64,000 bases of DNA from Halobacillus andaensis (lineage in GTDB: Bacteria > Bacillota > Bacilli > Bacillales > Halobacillaceae), in the NCBI RefSeq assembly GCF_014636475.1, contig NZ_BMEL01000002.1:712177-776176 (forward strand), in the 5' to 3' direction. Within the stretch, counting starts at the first letter, position 1, and every line of letters starts with the position of its first letter. The notes beneath the pieces are model-generated. The model made no database searches, was not told the DNA's origin, and was given only the letters and a program-made list of their open reading frames with translations. The translations under genes and the position numbers were made by a program. Of the stretch, positions 16,878 through 27,479 are shown in pieces.

Positions 16878-18728
16878 TTGACTACAGCTTTTAGAAAAAG
16901 ATTGCTTCTCTTAATTCTTATTGATTCTGCTATTGTTTCGTTTTCTATTTACTTCTCGCACTTTTTCTTAGGACCTTCCAACACGGTATTTGATCTAATG
17001 ATGTTTGTGTCTGCACTTACTTTACTAGCTACTCATCATTTGTTTTCTAGCATGTTTGGGATGTATCGAAGAAAATGGCGGTATGCCAGTATGGAGGAAC
17101 TAATAGGAATTCTTATTGTTGTGTCCTTATCCATTGTATCGGCAGCCGTTGTACAATTATTAGCTTTTGAACTTATTTATCGAAGAGCTCTAATCATTAC
17201 TTGGATGCTACATATTTTACTCATCGGCGGTGTTCGATTTGCGTGGCGTTACTATAAGACATATGGAATTACACTTAATCCTAAAGGGAAAAAAGCCAAG
17301 CTGGTTCGTAATAATCCAAATGCCAAACAGACGTTAATTATAGGAGCTGGCTCAGCGGGACAGATGCTGGCCAGGCAGATGAAAAACTCGAATGAAGTGA
17401 ATTCAAATTTGGTTGGTTTTATTGATGATGACTTTACGATGCAGCACTTAACGATAGCCGGTCTTCCTGTATTAGGGGGAACGAGCGACTTAGAAGCCGT
17501 CGCTAAAAAGTATCACGTGAATCATGTCGTTATTGCCATGCCTTCAACTGAACTATCACGAATGAAGCAAATTATTAAAGAGGCTAAAGGCGTCGTTCAA
17601 AATGTGCAAACGCTGCCTATGATCGAAGATATTGCATTAGGTAATGTATCGGTCAGTAGTATTCGCGATGTGTCAATTGAAGATTTATTAGGCCGAGAAC
17701 CTGTGGAATTAGATATTCAATCCATTTCTAGTGAGATCAATGGGAAAACCGTACTCGTAACAGGAGCGGGCGGCTCTATTGGTTCTGAAATCTGCCGGCA
17801 GTTGATCAAGTTCGGACCTAAACGATTGATTTTGTTAGGTCACGGTGAGAACAGCATTTATACCATTCACATGGAGTTAAAGCAACTCGATACAGAAACC
17901 GAACTTATGACCGTCATAGCCGATATCCAGGACCGTGATCGAATCTTTGAAATCATTCATGACTATCAACCTTCTTATATTTATCATGCTGCAGCTCATA
18001 AGCATGTGCCGTTAATGGAAGCCAATCCAAAAGAAGCGGTGAAAAATAACGTGTTTGGTACCAAGAATGTGGCAGAAGCAGCTGATTCAGCTGGAGTTCC
18101 TAACTTTGTACTGATCTCTTCTGATAAAGCCGTGAATCCGACGAACGTAATGGGAGCAACAAAAAGAGTAGCTGAGATGGTGATACAATCGTTAAGTAAA
18201 GTGAGCAAAACGAGATTCGTAGCCGTACGATTTGGCAATGTGCTAGGTAGTCGGGGAAGTGTTATCCCACTATTTAAAAAACAAATTGCGAACGGCGGAC
18301 CAGTTACGGTTACTCATCCAGATATGACGAGATACTTTATGACGATTCCTGAAGCCTCTCGTCTAGTAATTCAAGCAGGCGCGTTAGCGCGTGGCGGTGA
18401 GATCTTTGTACTTGATATGGGTGAGCCAGTTAAAATTGTGGACTTGGCTAAAAACCTTATTTCACTTTCAGGGTTTTCGGAAAAAGAAATTCCAATTGAA
18501 TTTAACGGAATACGTCCGGGTGAAAAAATGTATGAAGAATTACTTGGTGATAATGAAGTGCATCCTGAACAAATTTATCCAAAAATCTACATTGGAAAAA
18601 ACAATGATGTTCGAGTAGAAGATTTATATAATTTTATTGATGTAGAGTTTGTGAATATTGAACCTGAGCGTATTAAGGATACCGTATTTAAATTAATTAA
18701 GAATAAACCAGTATCTTTGACGAAATAG
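16878..18728 (+). CDS. Membrane-bound UDP-sugar 4,6-dehydratase (PglF/CapD type)
   Basis: 616 residues from a TTG with AAGGAGAG upstream. Four membrane helices occupy about residues 1-115. A first Rossmann segment (IIGAGSAGQMLARQM) is followed by the catalytic SDR domain (VTGAGGSIGSEICRQL). The active-site stretch SSDKAVNPTNVMGATKR replaces the usual YxxxK with the Met/Lys variant of this subfamily. Family members convert UDP-GlcNAc to a 4-keto-6-deoxy sugar. With the DegT aminotransferase at 32957 it should make a 4-amino-4,6-dideoxy sugar nucleotide. Confidence 0.9.
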   Translation: MTTAFRKRLLLLILIDSAIVSFSIYFSHFFLGPSNTVFDLMMFVSALTLLATHHLFSSMFGMYRRKWRYASMEELIGILIVVSLSIVSAAVVQLLAFELIYRRALIITWMLHILLIGGVRFAWRYYKTYGITLNPKGKKAKLVRNNPNAKQTLIIGAGSAGQMLARQMKNSNEVNSNLVGFIDDDFTMQHLTIAGLPVLGGTSDLEAVAKKYHVNHVVIAMPSTELSRMKQIIKEAKGVVQNVQTLPMIEDIALGNVSVSSIRDVSIEDLLGREPVELDIQSISSEINGKTVLVTGAGGSIGSEICRQLIKFGPKRLILLGHGENSIYTIHMELKQLDTETELMTVIADIQDRDRIFEIIHDYQPSYIYHAAAHKHVPLMEANPKEAVKNNVFGTKNVAEAADSAGVPNFVLISSDKAVNPTNVMGATKRVAEMVIQSLSKVSKTRFVAVRFGNVLGSRGSVIPLFKKQIANGGPVTVTHPDMTRYFMTIPEASRLVIQAGALARGGEIFVLDMGEPVKIVDLAKNLISLSGFSEKEIPIEFNGIRPGEKMYEELLGDNEVHPEQIYPKIYIGKNNDVRVEDLYNFIDVEFVNIEPERIKDTVFKLIKNKPVSLTK

Positions 18729-18739
18729 GAGGAGTTTAA

Positions 18740-19618
18740 ATGGGAAAAGTTAAGAAAGCGATTATTCCTGCAGCGGGTTTAGGTACCAGGTTCTTACCAG
18801 CTACAAAGGCGATGCCAAAAGAAATGTTACCTATTGTAGACAAACCAACCATTCAATACATCGTCGAAGAAGCTATTCAATCAGGCATTGAAGATATCAT
18901 TATTGTAACAGGTAAAGGAAAACGGGCGATTGAAGATCACTTCGATAATAACTTCGAATTACAAGATAACTTAATGAAAAAAGAAAAGTTCGATTTACTA
19001 GAAAAGGTTAATGAAACGTCGAAGGTAGATATTCATTACATACGTCAAAAAGAACCCAAAGGCTTAGGACATGCCGTATGGAGTGCTCGTAAATTTATTG
19101 GTAATGAACCATTTGCGGTACTATTGGGTGATGACATTGTAGAATCTGATATACCTTGTCTAAAACAGCTCATCGATCAATATGAAGGAACAAACTCTTC
19201 AATTATTGGTGTGCAGCAGGTAGAGGATCATCAAACGCATCGTTATGGCATTATTGATCCATCCGATAAAAGTGAACGTCTCTATCAGGTGAATCGGTTT
19301 GTAGAGAAACCTAAGCAGGGGACAGCTCCTTCAAACTTAGCGATTATGGGACGATATGTGTTAAACCCTGAAATTTTTAATTTCCTAGAGCGGCATAAAA
19401 CCGGTGCTGGTGGAGAAATTCAATTAACAGACGCGATTCAAGAACTGAACGAATTACAAAGTGTGTTTGCTTATGACTTTGCTGGAAGTCGCTACGATGT
19501 TGGAGAAAAATTCGGGTTTATAAAAACGACTATTGAATTCGCTTTGAAAAATGAAGAGATTGGTTCAGATGTAGAAGAATTATTAGAATCGCTGGTTGGT
19601 AATAAAGTAAGTCAATAA
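18740..19618 (+). CDS. galU: UTP-glucose-1-phosphate uridylyltransferase
   Basis: Makes UDP-glucose from UTP and glucose 1-phosphate. Full-length at 292 residues. The nucleotide-binding signature [20 protein letters not shown] is at residues 11-30 and the sugar site FVEKP follows later. AGGAGG lies before the ATG, 11 bases after the dehydratase stop. Together with the next gene it supplies UDP-glucuronate. Confidence 0.95.
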   Translation: MGKVKKAIIPAAGLGTRFLPATKAMPKEMLPIVDKPTIQYIVEEAIQSGIEDIIIVTGKGKRAIEDHFDNNFELQDNLMKKEKFDLLEKVNETSKVDIHYIRQKEPKGLGHAVWSARKFIGNEPFAVLLGDDIVESDIPCLKQLIDQYEGTNSSIIGVQQVEDHQTHRYGIIDPSDKSERLYQVNRFVEKPKQGTAPSNLAIMGRYVLNPEIFNFLERHKTGAGGEIQLTDAIQELNELQSVFAYDFAGSRYDVGEKFGFIKTTIEFALKNEEIGSDVEELLESLVGNKVSQ

Positions 19619-19638
19619 CATCGGATGGAGGAATGAAG

Positions 19639-20967
19639 ATGAGAACAATAGCAGTAGTTGGTACTGGGTATGTCGGATTGGTTACAGGCGTAAGTTTATC
19701 AGAAATCGGTCATACCGTAACGTGTATTGATATTGATGAAGAAAAAGTATTAAAAATGCAACAGGGCTTCTCCCCTATTTACGAACCAGGACTATCTGAT
19801 ATGATGACTAAAAATATAAATGAAAACAGGTTGTTTTTCACTACTCAACATGAAGAAGGGTTTGAAAATGCTGAAGTCATTTACATAGCTGTGGGTACTC
19901 CAGAAAAAGAAGATGGTTCAGCTAATCTAGCATTTGTGGAGCAAGTAGCAAAAGACATTGCGACAAACGTTTCTAGAGATACTATCGTAGTAACGAAGAG
20001 TACGGTGCCTGTAGGTACAAACGATCGAATTCAATCCATTATAGATCATCACTTGGTTGCCAATGTTAAGGTAGAAGTTGTTTCTAATCCTGAATTCTTA
20101 AAAGAAGGTTCAGCCATCTATGATTCCTTTAATGGTGATCGAATCGTCGTAGGAACTGCCAGCGAAGAAGCTGCTAATGTAATTGAAGAAATTAATCAAC
20201 CATTTGGCGTACCAGTTTTCAGAACAGATGTCAAAAGTGCCGAAATGATTAAATATGCTTCTAATGCCTTTCTTGCTACAAAAATTAGCTTTATTAATGA
20301 AATTTCAAACATTTGTGAGCGTCTAAATGCGAACGTAGAAGACGTAGCTAACGGCATGGGGATGGACAAGCGAATTGGCGATAAGTTCCTAAATGCAGGT
20401 ATTGGATATGGTGGATCTTGTTTTCCTAAAGATACAAAAGCATTGGTTCAAATTGCTGGGAATGTAGAATATGACTTTAATTTACTTAAAGGAGTTATAA
20501 GAGTCAATCAATATCAGCAAAGATTATTGCTAAATAAACTTTACAAGAGGGTTCCAAATATTAAAGGAAAAAGAATTGCAGTGTTAGGTTTATCCTTTAA
20601 ACCTAACACTGACGATATGAGAGAAGCGGCTTCAATTCCAATTATAAAAAGTTTAGTAGATAAGAATGTAGAAGTTGTAACTTATGATCCAATTGCTATA
20701 GAGAAAGCAAAAAAGATTTTCAACTCTACGGTCCAATATGCTTCTAGTATCGAAGATGCACTTAAAGGCAGTAGCGCTGCAATTATACTTACTGAATGGA
20801 ATGAAATAAAATATCTTCCTCCCAGTACTTTTAAAATAATGGAATACCCTCTATTGTTTGATGGAAGAAACTGTTTTTCTTTGAAAACTATGGAAGATGA
20901 ATATATTGAATATCACTCTATTGGAAGACCTACAGTAAGTTTGAGTAAAGAAAAAATTCACAATTAA
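19639..20967 (+). CDS. ugd: UDP-glucose 6-dehydrogenase
   Basis: Oxidises UDP-glucose to UDP-glucuronate with two NAD. 442 residues from the ATG at 19639. An ATG six bases earlier lies too close to GGAGGA. It has the NAD fold VVGTGYVGLVTG, the catalytic Cys in GYGGSCFPKDTKAL and the C-terminal UDP-binding domain (LGLSFKPNTDDMREAAS). Its presence implies a uronic-acid residue in the polymer made by this locus. Confidence 0.95.
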   Translation: MRTIAVVGTGYVGLVTGVSLSEIGHTVTCIDIDEEKVLKMQQGFSPIYEPGLSDMMTKNINENRLFFTTQHEEGFENAEVIYIAVGTPEKEDGSANLAFVEQVAKDIATNVSRDTIVVTKSTVPVGTNDRIQSIIDHHLVANVKVEVVSNPEFLKEGSAIYDSFNGDRIVVGTASEEAANVIEEINQPFGVPVFRTDVKSAEMIKYASNAFLATKISFINEISNICERLNANVEDVANGMGMDKRIGDKFLNAGIGYGGSCFPKDTKALVQIAGNVEYDFNLLKGVIRVNQYQQRLLLNKLYKRVPNIKGKRIAVLGLSFKPNTDDMREAASIPIIKSLVDKNVEVVTYDPIAIEKAKKIFNSTVQYASSIEDALKGSSAAIILTEWNEIKYLPPSTFKIMEYPLLFDGRNCFSLKTMEDEYIEYHSIGRPTVSLSKEKIHN

Positions 20968-21091
20968 AGCTTACCAGTAGTGATTATAATCGCTTAATAA
21001 AATAATAATAGACCGATAGAATGTCTTAAATTAATATATTGTAGTACTACAAACAGCATAAAGAAAATGCAAAGGTAAAAGGTCGGGTAAT

Positions 21092-22561
21092 ATGAGTTTT
21101 TTTAAAAATGCTGCTTGGATGACCGGCGGCACAATACTAGTTCAAGTAATTGCACAAATTACGAATATTGCTTTAGCAAGAATTCTATCCCCAGAATATT
21201 TCGGAGTAATAGGAATCACATCAACGATAATACTTTTTATATATATTGTTCAAGAGGCAGGGTTAAACGCAGTTATAATACAAAAAAAAGAAATCTCGAA
21301 TAAATTAATCTCAACGACCTTTTACTTGAACATAACTCTTTCAGTTATTTTGAGTATTATTATATTAGGGTTGGCGCCTATAATAGCCCAATTTTATGAT
21401 ATGGAAGGTATTAGAACTATTCTAAATTTTTCTGTTTTGGGTATATTTTTAGGGGCGTTAGGAGTTACTTATAAAGGTCTACTTATGCGAGAAAGGAAAT
21501 TTCGACAATATACAATAACAGAGTTATTATCTGAAGCAATTGCAGTTACTTTAACATTTATACTGCTATATTATAATATGATTTTCTACGCTATAAGTGC
21601 TAGGTTAGTTATTAAGCCTGCTGTTCATTCAGTAATATTATTGAAATATTTCGGAATAAACAACTTTCTGAGCTATCCTGATTATAGATTAATTAAAGAA
21701 ATAATTCCCTTTGGCTCAAAAGTATTAGGGATTAGGGTAGTGGAATTCACTCGTAATCATATAGATTATTTAATTATTGGAAAATTACTAGGTAGCTATA
21801 GTTTGGGTCTGTACACAATTGCATTCCAGTGGGGGATGCTAACAAAGTTTTACATTGGAGGGTCGATATCAAAAGTTGTCTTTCCAGAAGTAGCTAGGAA
21901 TCAAGATAACTTGTATAAGGTATCCCAATTTTTTTTAAACATTTTAAGTAAATTTCTATTTTTGATCCTACCAATATGTTTTGGATTTGTTTTTACATCA
22001 AATGAATTTATACTAGGTGTTTATGGGGAGAAATGGATTCCAACAGTGCATGTACTAGAAGTACTTGTAGCAACTGGTGGTGTAGCTTCCTTCGGTCATG
22101 TCATCAGTAGAATTTACCAAGGACTTGGGAGTCCAGAAATAGATCTCAGTAATAAACTATATTCAACGATTTTGTTAGTACCTATTATTGTTTTCACTTC
22201 TCAATGGGGAATCATCGCAGTTTCTGTAGGGATATTAATTAATACAATCTTATTTGAAACTCGCCTATTTGTTAAAATAGTTAAAACCTTAGAGATAGAC
22301 TTTAAGCAGGTAATAATTTCATTTTATAAACCTTTATTAGCAACAACCATAACGTATATATTTTATTTTACTTTTAAAGAATATCTATTAAGTGTTTACT
22401 GGAGTTTCCAATCCGATCTTCTCTACTTATGTATATTATTAATATTACAACTATTTTTATATTTAATAATTTCTTATTTAATTAATAAGGATACTGTTTT
22501 GTGGATGTTTTCAAAATTTAAAAAAATAAAACAAATTAATAACAAAGCGAGGTATAGTTGA
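21092..22561 (+). CDS. wzx: Polysaccharide repeat-unit flippase (Wzx family)
   Basis: 489 residues with 12-14 predicted membrane helices and the family N-terminus (WMTGGTILVQVIAQITNIAL, then RILSPEYFGVIG). Wzx proteins flip lipid-linked oligosaccharide repeat units across the membrane. The ribosome site is weak (AAAGGTCGGG). From here to about 28.6 kb the DNA is markedly AT-rich, as is usual for acquired polysaccharide genes. The stop overlaps the next start (TGATG). Confidence 0.88.
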   Translation: MSFFKNAAWMTGGTILVQVIAQITNIALARILSPEYFGVIGITSTIILFIYIVQEAGLNAVIIQKKEISNKLISTTFYLNITLSVILSIIILGLAPIIAQFYDMEGIRTILNFSVLGIFLGALGVTYKGLLMRERKFRQYTITELLSEAIAVTLTFILLYYNMIFYAISARLVIKPAVHSVILLKYFGINNFLSYPDYRLIKEIIPFGSKVLGIRVVEFTRNHIDYLIIGKLLGSYSLGLYTIAFQWGMLTKFYIGGSISKVVFPEVARNQDNLYKVSQFFLNILSKFLFLILPICFGFVFTSNEFILGVYGEKWIPTVHVLEVLVATGGVASFGHVISRIYQGLGSPEIDLSNKLYSTILLVPIIVFTSQWGIIAVSVGILINTILFETRLFVKIVKTLEIDFKQVIISFYKPLLATTITYIFYFTFKEYLLSVYWSFQSDLLYLCILLILQLFLYLIISYLINKDTVLWMFSKFKKIKQINNKARYS

Positions 22562-23421
22562 TGTCAGGTCCTAATTTTATAGGTGTAGGTGGTATGAAGT
22601 GTGCAACCACATGGATTTCTGAATGTTTGAGGTACCATCCCGAGATATTCATAAGCCAAATTAAAGAAATCCATTATTTTTCAAGGCACTACAAGAATGG
22701 TTATAATTGGTACATTGAAAAAAACTTCAAGGGTTCTGAGAATTATAAGGCTGTAGGAGAGTTTTCCACCTCCTATCTAGATGATGAGTTTGCACCAGAA
22801 AGAATTTATAACTCACTAGGTGAAGTTAAAATTGTAATATCATTAAGAAACCCTATTGAAAGGTTTATCTCTCATTATAAACATATTTACAGAAATGAGG
22901 ATAAAGGGGAGAATCTAAATATTAGTAATATTAATATAGAAAATTACCAAAGAGCTATTAAATTATACCCAGAGTTGTTGGAGAAAGGTGAGTATTACAA
23001 TCAATTAATGAATTATATTGAAATTTTTGGAGAAAGCAATATACATATTATTCTTAAAGACGATATAGATAGAGAACCACAAACTGTCTTGGAAGATTTA
23101 TATAATTTTTTGGAGGTTAAAAGTAATTATGTAGCAGCAACCACTAACAAAGAAGTTAGTATTGGTATAGTACCTAAATACTATAAATTAGAAAAAATCA
23201 GAGTAACTCTATACAAATTTATGAAGCGCAACGCACCATGGGTTATCCTACTAATCAGAAAGATTAGATTAGGTGAAATGTACAGAAAACTTAATAAAAA
23301 AAATGAAAATATAAAAGTCGATAAAAGAGTAAAAAAAGAATTGTTAAATCATTATAGGGACTCAACCATGAAAACTTCAAAATTACTAAATAAAAACTTA
23401 GACCATTGGTTAAAAATTTAA
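22561..23421 (+). CDS. PAPS-dependent sulfotransferase, first
   Basis: 286 residues. The N-terminal 5'-phosphosulfate loop is GGMKCATTWISECL and the 3'-phosphate site is VISLRNPIERFISHYKHIY, the two hallmarks of carbohydrate sulfotransferases. EIHYFSRHY resembles the start of the heparan-type substrate cleft. It is cytoplasmic, with no signal or anchor. The start overlaps the flippase stop by one base. It would place sulfate on the lipid-linked repeat unit, or on its sugar, before export. The acceptor sugar is unknown. Confidence 0.85.
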   Translation: MSGPNFIGVGGMKCATTWISECLRYHPEIFISQIKEIHYFSRHYKNGYNWYIEKNFKGSENYKAVGEFSTSYLDDEFAPERIYNSLGEVKIVISLRNPIERFISHYKHIYRNEDKGENLNISNINIENYQRAIKLYPELLEKGEYYNQLMNYIEIFGESNIHIILKDDIDREPQTVLEDLYNFLEVKSNYVAATTNKEVSIGIVPKYYKLEKIRVTLYKFMKRNAPWVILLIRKIRLGEMYRKLNKKNENIKVDKRVKKELLNHYRDSTMKTSKLLNKNLDHWLKI

Positions 23422-23428
23422 AGGATAA

Positions 23429-24661
23429 ATGGATATGATGAAGCGATTTTTAGACCCCTGTATTTACTTACCTTTTGTATTATTCTCAGGGAAGAGCTCT
23501 TTTGAAAGAATAGGAATAGAAATTCACCAAGAATATAGTATCACCTTATGTATTTTATCTTTTTGTGTTTTACTAACGATTATTAACAAATCAAAAAAAA
23601 TGAATAGTATAAACATTACTTACTCAGAGAAATATTATATCACTTTCTTTTTAATGCTCTTGATTGGAGTAATAAACTCTCCAGTGCCGTATGAAGGTGT
23701 ACAAAAAGTACTTGAATTTTCAATAATTGTAGTAACCTGCTTATTAGCAACAATTAATCTGAGTAATAAGTATAATTTTGAAAATCTAGTATTAGGTTTT
23801 TTTATTATATCCTTTATTTTATTAATTATTGCTCTTCCAAAAATATTATCACTCAACATCATTAATAGTGGTGTAAATGAAGCAAGGATCTCTGTCTTGG
23901 GCGGAGGACCTAACGTTTTTGGGAGGTTTATGTTTACAGGTCTGTTATCTGGACTGGTGATATTTTACTCAATAAAGAAAAATTTAAAACTTTATCTTAA
24001 AGTGATCTTCCTTGCTGTTCTCGCTTTATTCTGTATCGCGATAATTTTCTCAGGTTCACGAGGAGTTTACTTAGCTATGTTTGTGGCTTTTTTACTAGGT
24101 TTATTGCTCTTGTTTCTTAGTCGAAGGATAGTTATCAATATCAAATTACTATTTTTAATATTAATTACTCCTCCCCTATTGTTCTATATTTTTTCTAGTC
24201 AAATTACTTTCTTTTATGAAAGTAGGATCAAACACTTATTTAATGACGTAGAAGGCGGAAATTCTATAGGTGCGAGAAGAGATATGTATAGTGAAGCCAT
24301 TAATATATTTTATGAAAATCCTTTTTTGGGCGAGGGTACAAACTCATTCCCTTTTTATAGTAAATGGGATATATATCCCCATAATCTAATTTTAGAGATA
24401 GCTGCAGAATTTGGGATATTAGGGTTAATTATATTATCTGTTTTTATAATATCTAATTTATTTAATTTTAATAAATTATTTATTCTCCAACAAAAAAACA
24501 AATCTTTACAAAGCTTTTCACTTGTCAGTTTTGGATTACTAGCTTTTACTTTTTCCTTAATTACAAGTCAATTTTCGGGAGACTTATTTGATAGTAGGTT
24601 TATATTTTTCTTTTCCGTTTTTTCTATGAATTTATACAAGGTTTTACCAATTGAAGAATAA
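23429..24661 (+). CDS. wzy: Polysaccharide polymerase (Wzy/O-antigen ligase superfamily)
   Basis: 410 residues with about 11 membrane helices. The large loop and the Wzy_C motif are recognisable in FSGSRGVYLAM, GEGTNSFP and YPHNLILEIAAEFGILGLI. It polymerises flipped repeat units on the outer face of the membrane. ATGs at 23429, 23435 and 23438 are all in frame; the later ones are better spaced from AAGGA. It fits the Wzx/Wzy pathway with the flippase two genes upstream. Confidence 0.85.
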   Translation: MDMMKRFLDPCIYLPFVLFSGKSSFERIGIEIHQEYSITLCILSFCVLLTIINKSKKMNSINITYSEKYYITFFLMLLIGVINSPVPYEGVQKVLEFSIIVVTCLLATINLSNKYNFENLVLGFFIISFILLIIALPKILSLNIINSGVNEARISVLGGGPNVFGRFMFTGLLSGLVIFYSIKKNLKLYLKVIFLAVLALFCIAIIFSGSRGVYLAMFVAFLLGLLLLFLSRRIVINIKLLFLILITPPLLFYIFSSQITFFYESRIKHLFNDVEGGNSIGARRDMYSEAINIFYENPFLGEGTNSFPFYSKWDIYPHNLILEIAAEFGILGLIILSVFIISNLFNFNKLFILQQKNKSLQSFSLVSFGLLAFTFSLITSQFSGDLFDSRFIFFFSVFSMNLYKVLPIEE

Positions 24662-24738
24662 TAAGGGATTTTCTGAGTAGTTTTATTTAAATTCAATATT
24701 GGAAATGACGTACCTAAATTAATTATGGAGGCCAAGAA

Positions 24739-25959
24739 ATGCGTATATTATATATACATCAGTATTTTAAAACTAGAGGAGATGCTGGTGGCACAAGATC
24801 CTACGAGTTTGGAAGACATCTAGTTAACAAAGGTCATGAGGTAACTGTACTTACCACTGATATAAATTACGATTATCCTGTAGAAAAATTTAGTAAAAAT
24901 GCGAAAGTTTATAATATAGATGGTATGAAAGTAATTGCGGTCAAAGGAAAATATTCTAATTATATGAGTTATCCGAAGAGAATATTATCTTTTTTGTCTT
25001 TTATGATAAATTCTACTTTCATAAGTTTAAAAGAATCAAAAAAATATGATGTTATTTTTGCTACGTCTACTCCTTTAACAGTAGCTGTACCTGCTTTAAT
25101 AACTAAGAAAATTAATAAAACCCCATATATATTTGAAGTTAGGGATTTATGGCCGGAAGTCCCTATTAAAGTAGGCGCTATAAAAAATAAGATTATTATT
25201 AAGTTATTAAAGATTTTAGAAACCACAACTTACAAAAATGCTGAACACATTGTAGCATTATCTCCTGGAATGCAAGATGGAGTTATAAATACTGGTATTA
25301 GTAAAAATAAAACCACTTTAGTACCTAACTGCTCGGATATTGACTTGTTTGGTAAGAAAAATGCTAAAGCAGTTCCTATGTTGTCAACATTAAAGAAAAA
25401 GTATAATTTAATAGTTACTCATGGAGGTTCAATGGGCGTTGCCAACGGCCTAGACTATATTATTAAAACTGCAAAATATCTGAAAGAAAAAGGAGTTGAA
25501 GATATCTGTTTTGTCTTGACTGGAGATGGAAAAACTAAACCAAAACTTGAGAGCATGGTAAACAAACATAGATTAGATAATGTGATTTTTTTGGGGAAAA
25601 TATCCAAGGAAAATATGCCTAATGTGCTGGAAGGAAGCGATATAACTTTAACTATATTTAAGAATTTACCTATTTTAGCTACTAATTCACCTAATAAGTT
25701 TTTTGATTCCTTAGCCGCAGCTAGGCCTACTATTGTAAATTCTAATGGATGGACTAAAGATATAGTTGAAGATAATCAAATTGGATTTTACGTAAATCCA
25801 GAGAAACCAAGTGAATTAGGGGAATTATTAATTGACCTAAAGAAAGAAAAAGAGATGCTAAAAGAAATGGGAAGAAGGGCAAGACAACTTGCTGAAAAAC
25901 AATATGATCGAAAAAAATTAGCTGAAAAAGTTGAAAAAATACTTTTGAATTATAAATAG
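24739..25959 (+). CDS. Glycosyltransferase family 4
   Basis: 406 residues with the GT-B fold, resembling WbuB/FnlC-type transferases. Recognisable parts are the N-terminal RILYIHQYF, the EVRDLWPEVPIKVG segment and the C-terminal donor region (GDGKTKPKLE then NSPNKFFDSLAAARPTIVNS). It is preceded by GGAGG. It is the only classical glycosyltransferase in the locus, so it probably adds the second sugar to the lipid carrier. Confidence 0.88.
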   Translation: MRILYIHQYFKTRGDAGGTRSYEFGRHLVNKGHEVTVLTTDINYDYPVEKFSKNAKVYNIDGMKVIAVKGKYSNYMSYPKRILSFLSFMINSTFISLKESKKYDVIFATSTPLTVAVPALITKKINKTPYIFEVRDLWPEVPIKVGAIKNKIIIKLLKILETTTYKNAEHIVALSPGMQDGVINTGISKNKTTLVPNCSDIDLFGKKNAKAVPMLSTLKKKYNLIVTHGGSMGVANGLDYIIKTAKYLKEKGVEDICFVLTGDGKTKPKLESMVNKHRLDNVIFLGKISKENMPNVLEGSDITLTIFKNLPILATNSPNKFFDSLAAARPTIVNSNGWTKDIVEDNQIGFYVNPEKPSELGELLIDLKKEKEMLKEMGRRARQLAEKQYDRKKLAEKVEKILLNYK

Positions 25960-26033
25960 AATTTAATTTATATAAGTGTTTCACCCTTTTACTAGTATCT
26001 AGTTTAGTGAAAGAGTTTAAAGGAGCGTGTATT

Positions 26034-26651
26034 GTGAAGGCTAAAAGAGTATTTGATATTTTAATGTCATTAGGCTGTCTATTTTTAATGAGTCCGTTTT
26101 TTCTCCTTATAGCAATAGCAATCCTAGTTGATGATGGAAGACCAGTCTTATTTAAACAACAAAGACTTGGATATGATGGGAAGCAGTTTTCTATATTTAA
26201 ATTTAGAACAATGACTTCGGGGGATCATTCTGAAAGTTATAATGATAAGCAGATAAAAATTAATCAAAAAGTAACTAGGCCAGGAGTATTATTAAGAAAA
26301 ACAAGCTTAGATGAAACACCACAACTTTTAAATATTCTTAAAGGGGACATGAGTATAATTGGGCCTCGCCCAGTGTTACCAAACCATTTACATAAGTATG
26401 ATAATTACCAAAAACAAAGATTAGGTATGAAACCAGGGGTAACTGGTTGGGCCCAGGTGAATGGAAGACACTCAATTCCTTGGTCTAAGCGTATCGAATA
26501 TGATGTTTGGTATGTCAAAAACTATTCCTTTTTGTTAGATTTTAAAATCCTTCTTAAAACTATAAAAGTAGTTTTATTTAGGGAAGGGGTTTCAAATAAT
26601 CAAACTATGGGTGAGCAAGAAGATTTTGATGACAAAAGGAAGGAGAAGTAG
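26034..26651 (+). CDS. Undecaprenyl-phosphate phosphoglycosyl transferase (PglC/EpsL type)
   Basis: 205 residues from the GTG at 26034, placed behind AAGGAG. A GTG at 26007 lies before that site and is rejected. It is the short monotopic form with one N-terminal hydrophobic re-entrant helix. The catalytic DE-type region is LRKTSLDETPQLLNILKGD, followed by SIIGPRP and KPGVTGWAQVNGR. It starts repeat-unit synthesis by transferring a sugar phosphate, often an amino-dideoxy sugar, to the lipid carrier. Confidence 0.9.
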   Translation: MKAKRVFDILMSLGCLFLMSPFFLLIAIAILVDDGRPVLFKQQRLGYDGKQFSIFKFRTMTSGDHSESYNDKQIKINQKVTRPGVLLRKTSLDETPQLLNILKGDMSIIGPRPVLPNHLHKYDNYQKQRLGMKPGVTGWAQVNGRHSIPWSKRIEYDVWYVKNYSFLLDFKILLKTIKVVLFREGVSNNQTMGEQEDFDDKRKEK

Positions 26652-26655
26652 GTAA

Positions 26656-27462
26656 ATGAAAAATATTATTTCAATTCACGGAGCTCCTAGGTCCGGAACA
26701 TCTTGGTTAGGACAGTTATTCGATAGTTCGCCAGAAACAGTGTATAAATTTCAGCCTCTGTTTTCTTATAAATTTAAGAATAGAGTATTACCTCATAGTA
26801 CTAAAGGAGAAATTGATCAATTTTTTAAAGAATTATATGTTACAAAAGATGTTTTTTTGGATCAAGCTGATAAGAAGAAAACAGGTTTTTATCCCTCATT
26901 TAAGAGTAAAGACTATAATCCACATTCTTTAGTAATGAAAATGGTACGGTACCACTACATGATCCCTTCATTTCTAAAACATTTTGAAAATACTAAAGTA
27001 GTTGGTATTGTAAGGAATCCTGCAGCAGTAATGAATTCGTGGCGAAAAGCACCACGTGAATTTTTACCAGAATGGGACTTTGAAGAGCAATGGTATTTTG
27101 GGGAGAGTAAGAACTTATTTCGTCCTGAGGAATGGTATGGGTTCAATAAGTGGAAGGAACTCACAAATTTGTTTCTTTATATGGAATCAAAATATCCAAA
27201 GAAGTTTAAAGTGGTTAGATACGAGAATTTAGTTAGAGATACTAATAACGTTATTGATGATCTATTTGAGTTTGCATCATTGACGAAAAATAGTCAGACT
27301 AATGATTTTATTGGAAAGTCAAAATCGCTACACCATGAAGACGTATATAGTGTTTTTAAGGGTAAGAAAGATATTCAAGAATGGGAGAGAGAATTACCAG
27401 ATAATATAATAAATCGAATTTATACAGAGGTGAAAGATACTCGTTTACATAGATTTTTGTAA
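26656..27462 (+). CDS. PAPS-dependent sulfotransferase, second
   Basis: 268 residues. The phosphosulfate loop is IHGAPRSGTSWLGQLFDSS at the extreme N-terminus and the 3'-phosphate motif is VVGIVRNPAAVMNSWRK near residue 116. It differs clearly from the sulfotransferase at 22561 (different loop and shorter N-terminus), so it probably modifies another position. The gene begins 4 bases after the phosphoglycosyl transferase stop, indicating tight co-expression. Confidence 0.82.
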   Translation: MKNIISIHGAPRSGTSWLGQLFDSSPETVYKFQPLFSYKFKNRVLPHSTKGEIDQFFKELYVTKDVFLDQADKKKTGFYPSFKSKDYNPHSLVMKMVRYHYMIPSFLKHFENTKVVGIVRNPAAVMNSWRKAPREFLPEWDFEEQWYFGESKNLFRPEEWYGFNKWKELTNLFLYMESKYPKKFKVVRYENLVRDTNNVIDDLFEFASLTKNSQTNDFIGKSKSLHHEDVYSVFKGKKDIQEWERELPDNIINRIYTEVKDTRLHRFL

Positions 27463-27479
27463 TTTGGAGGTGAGTACTT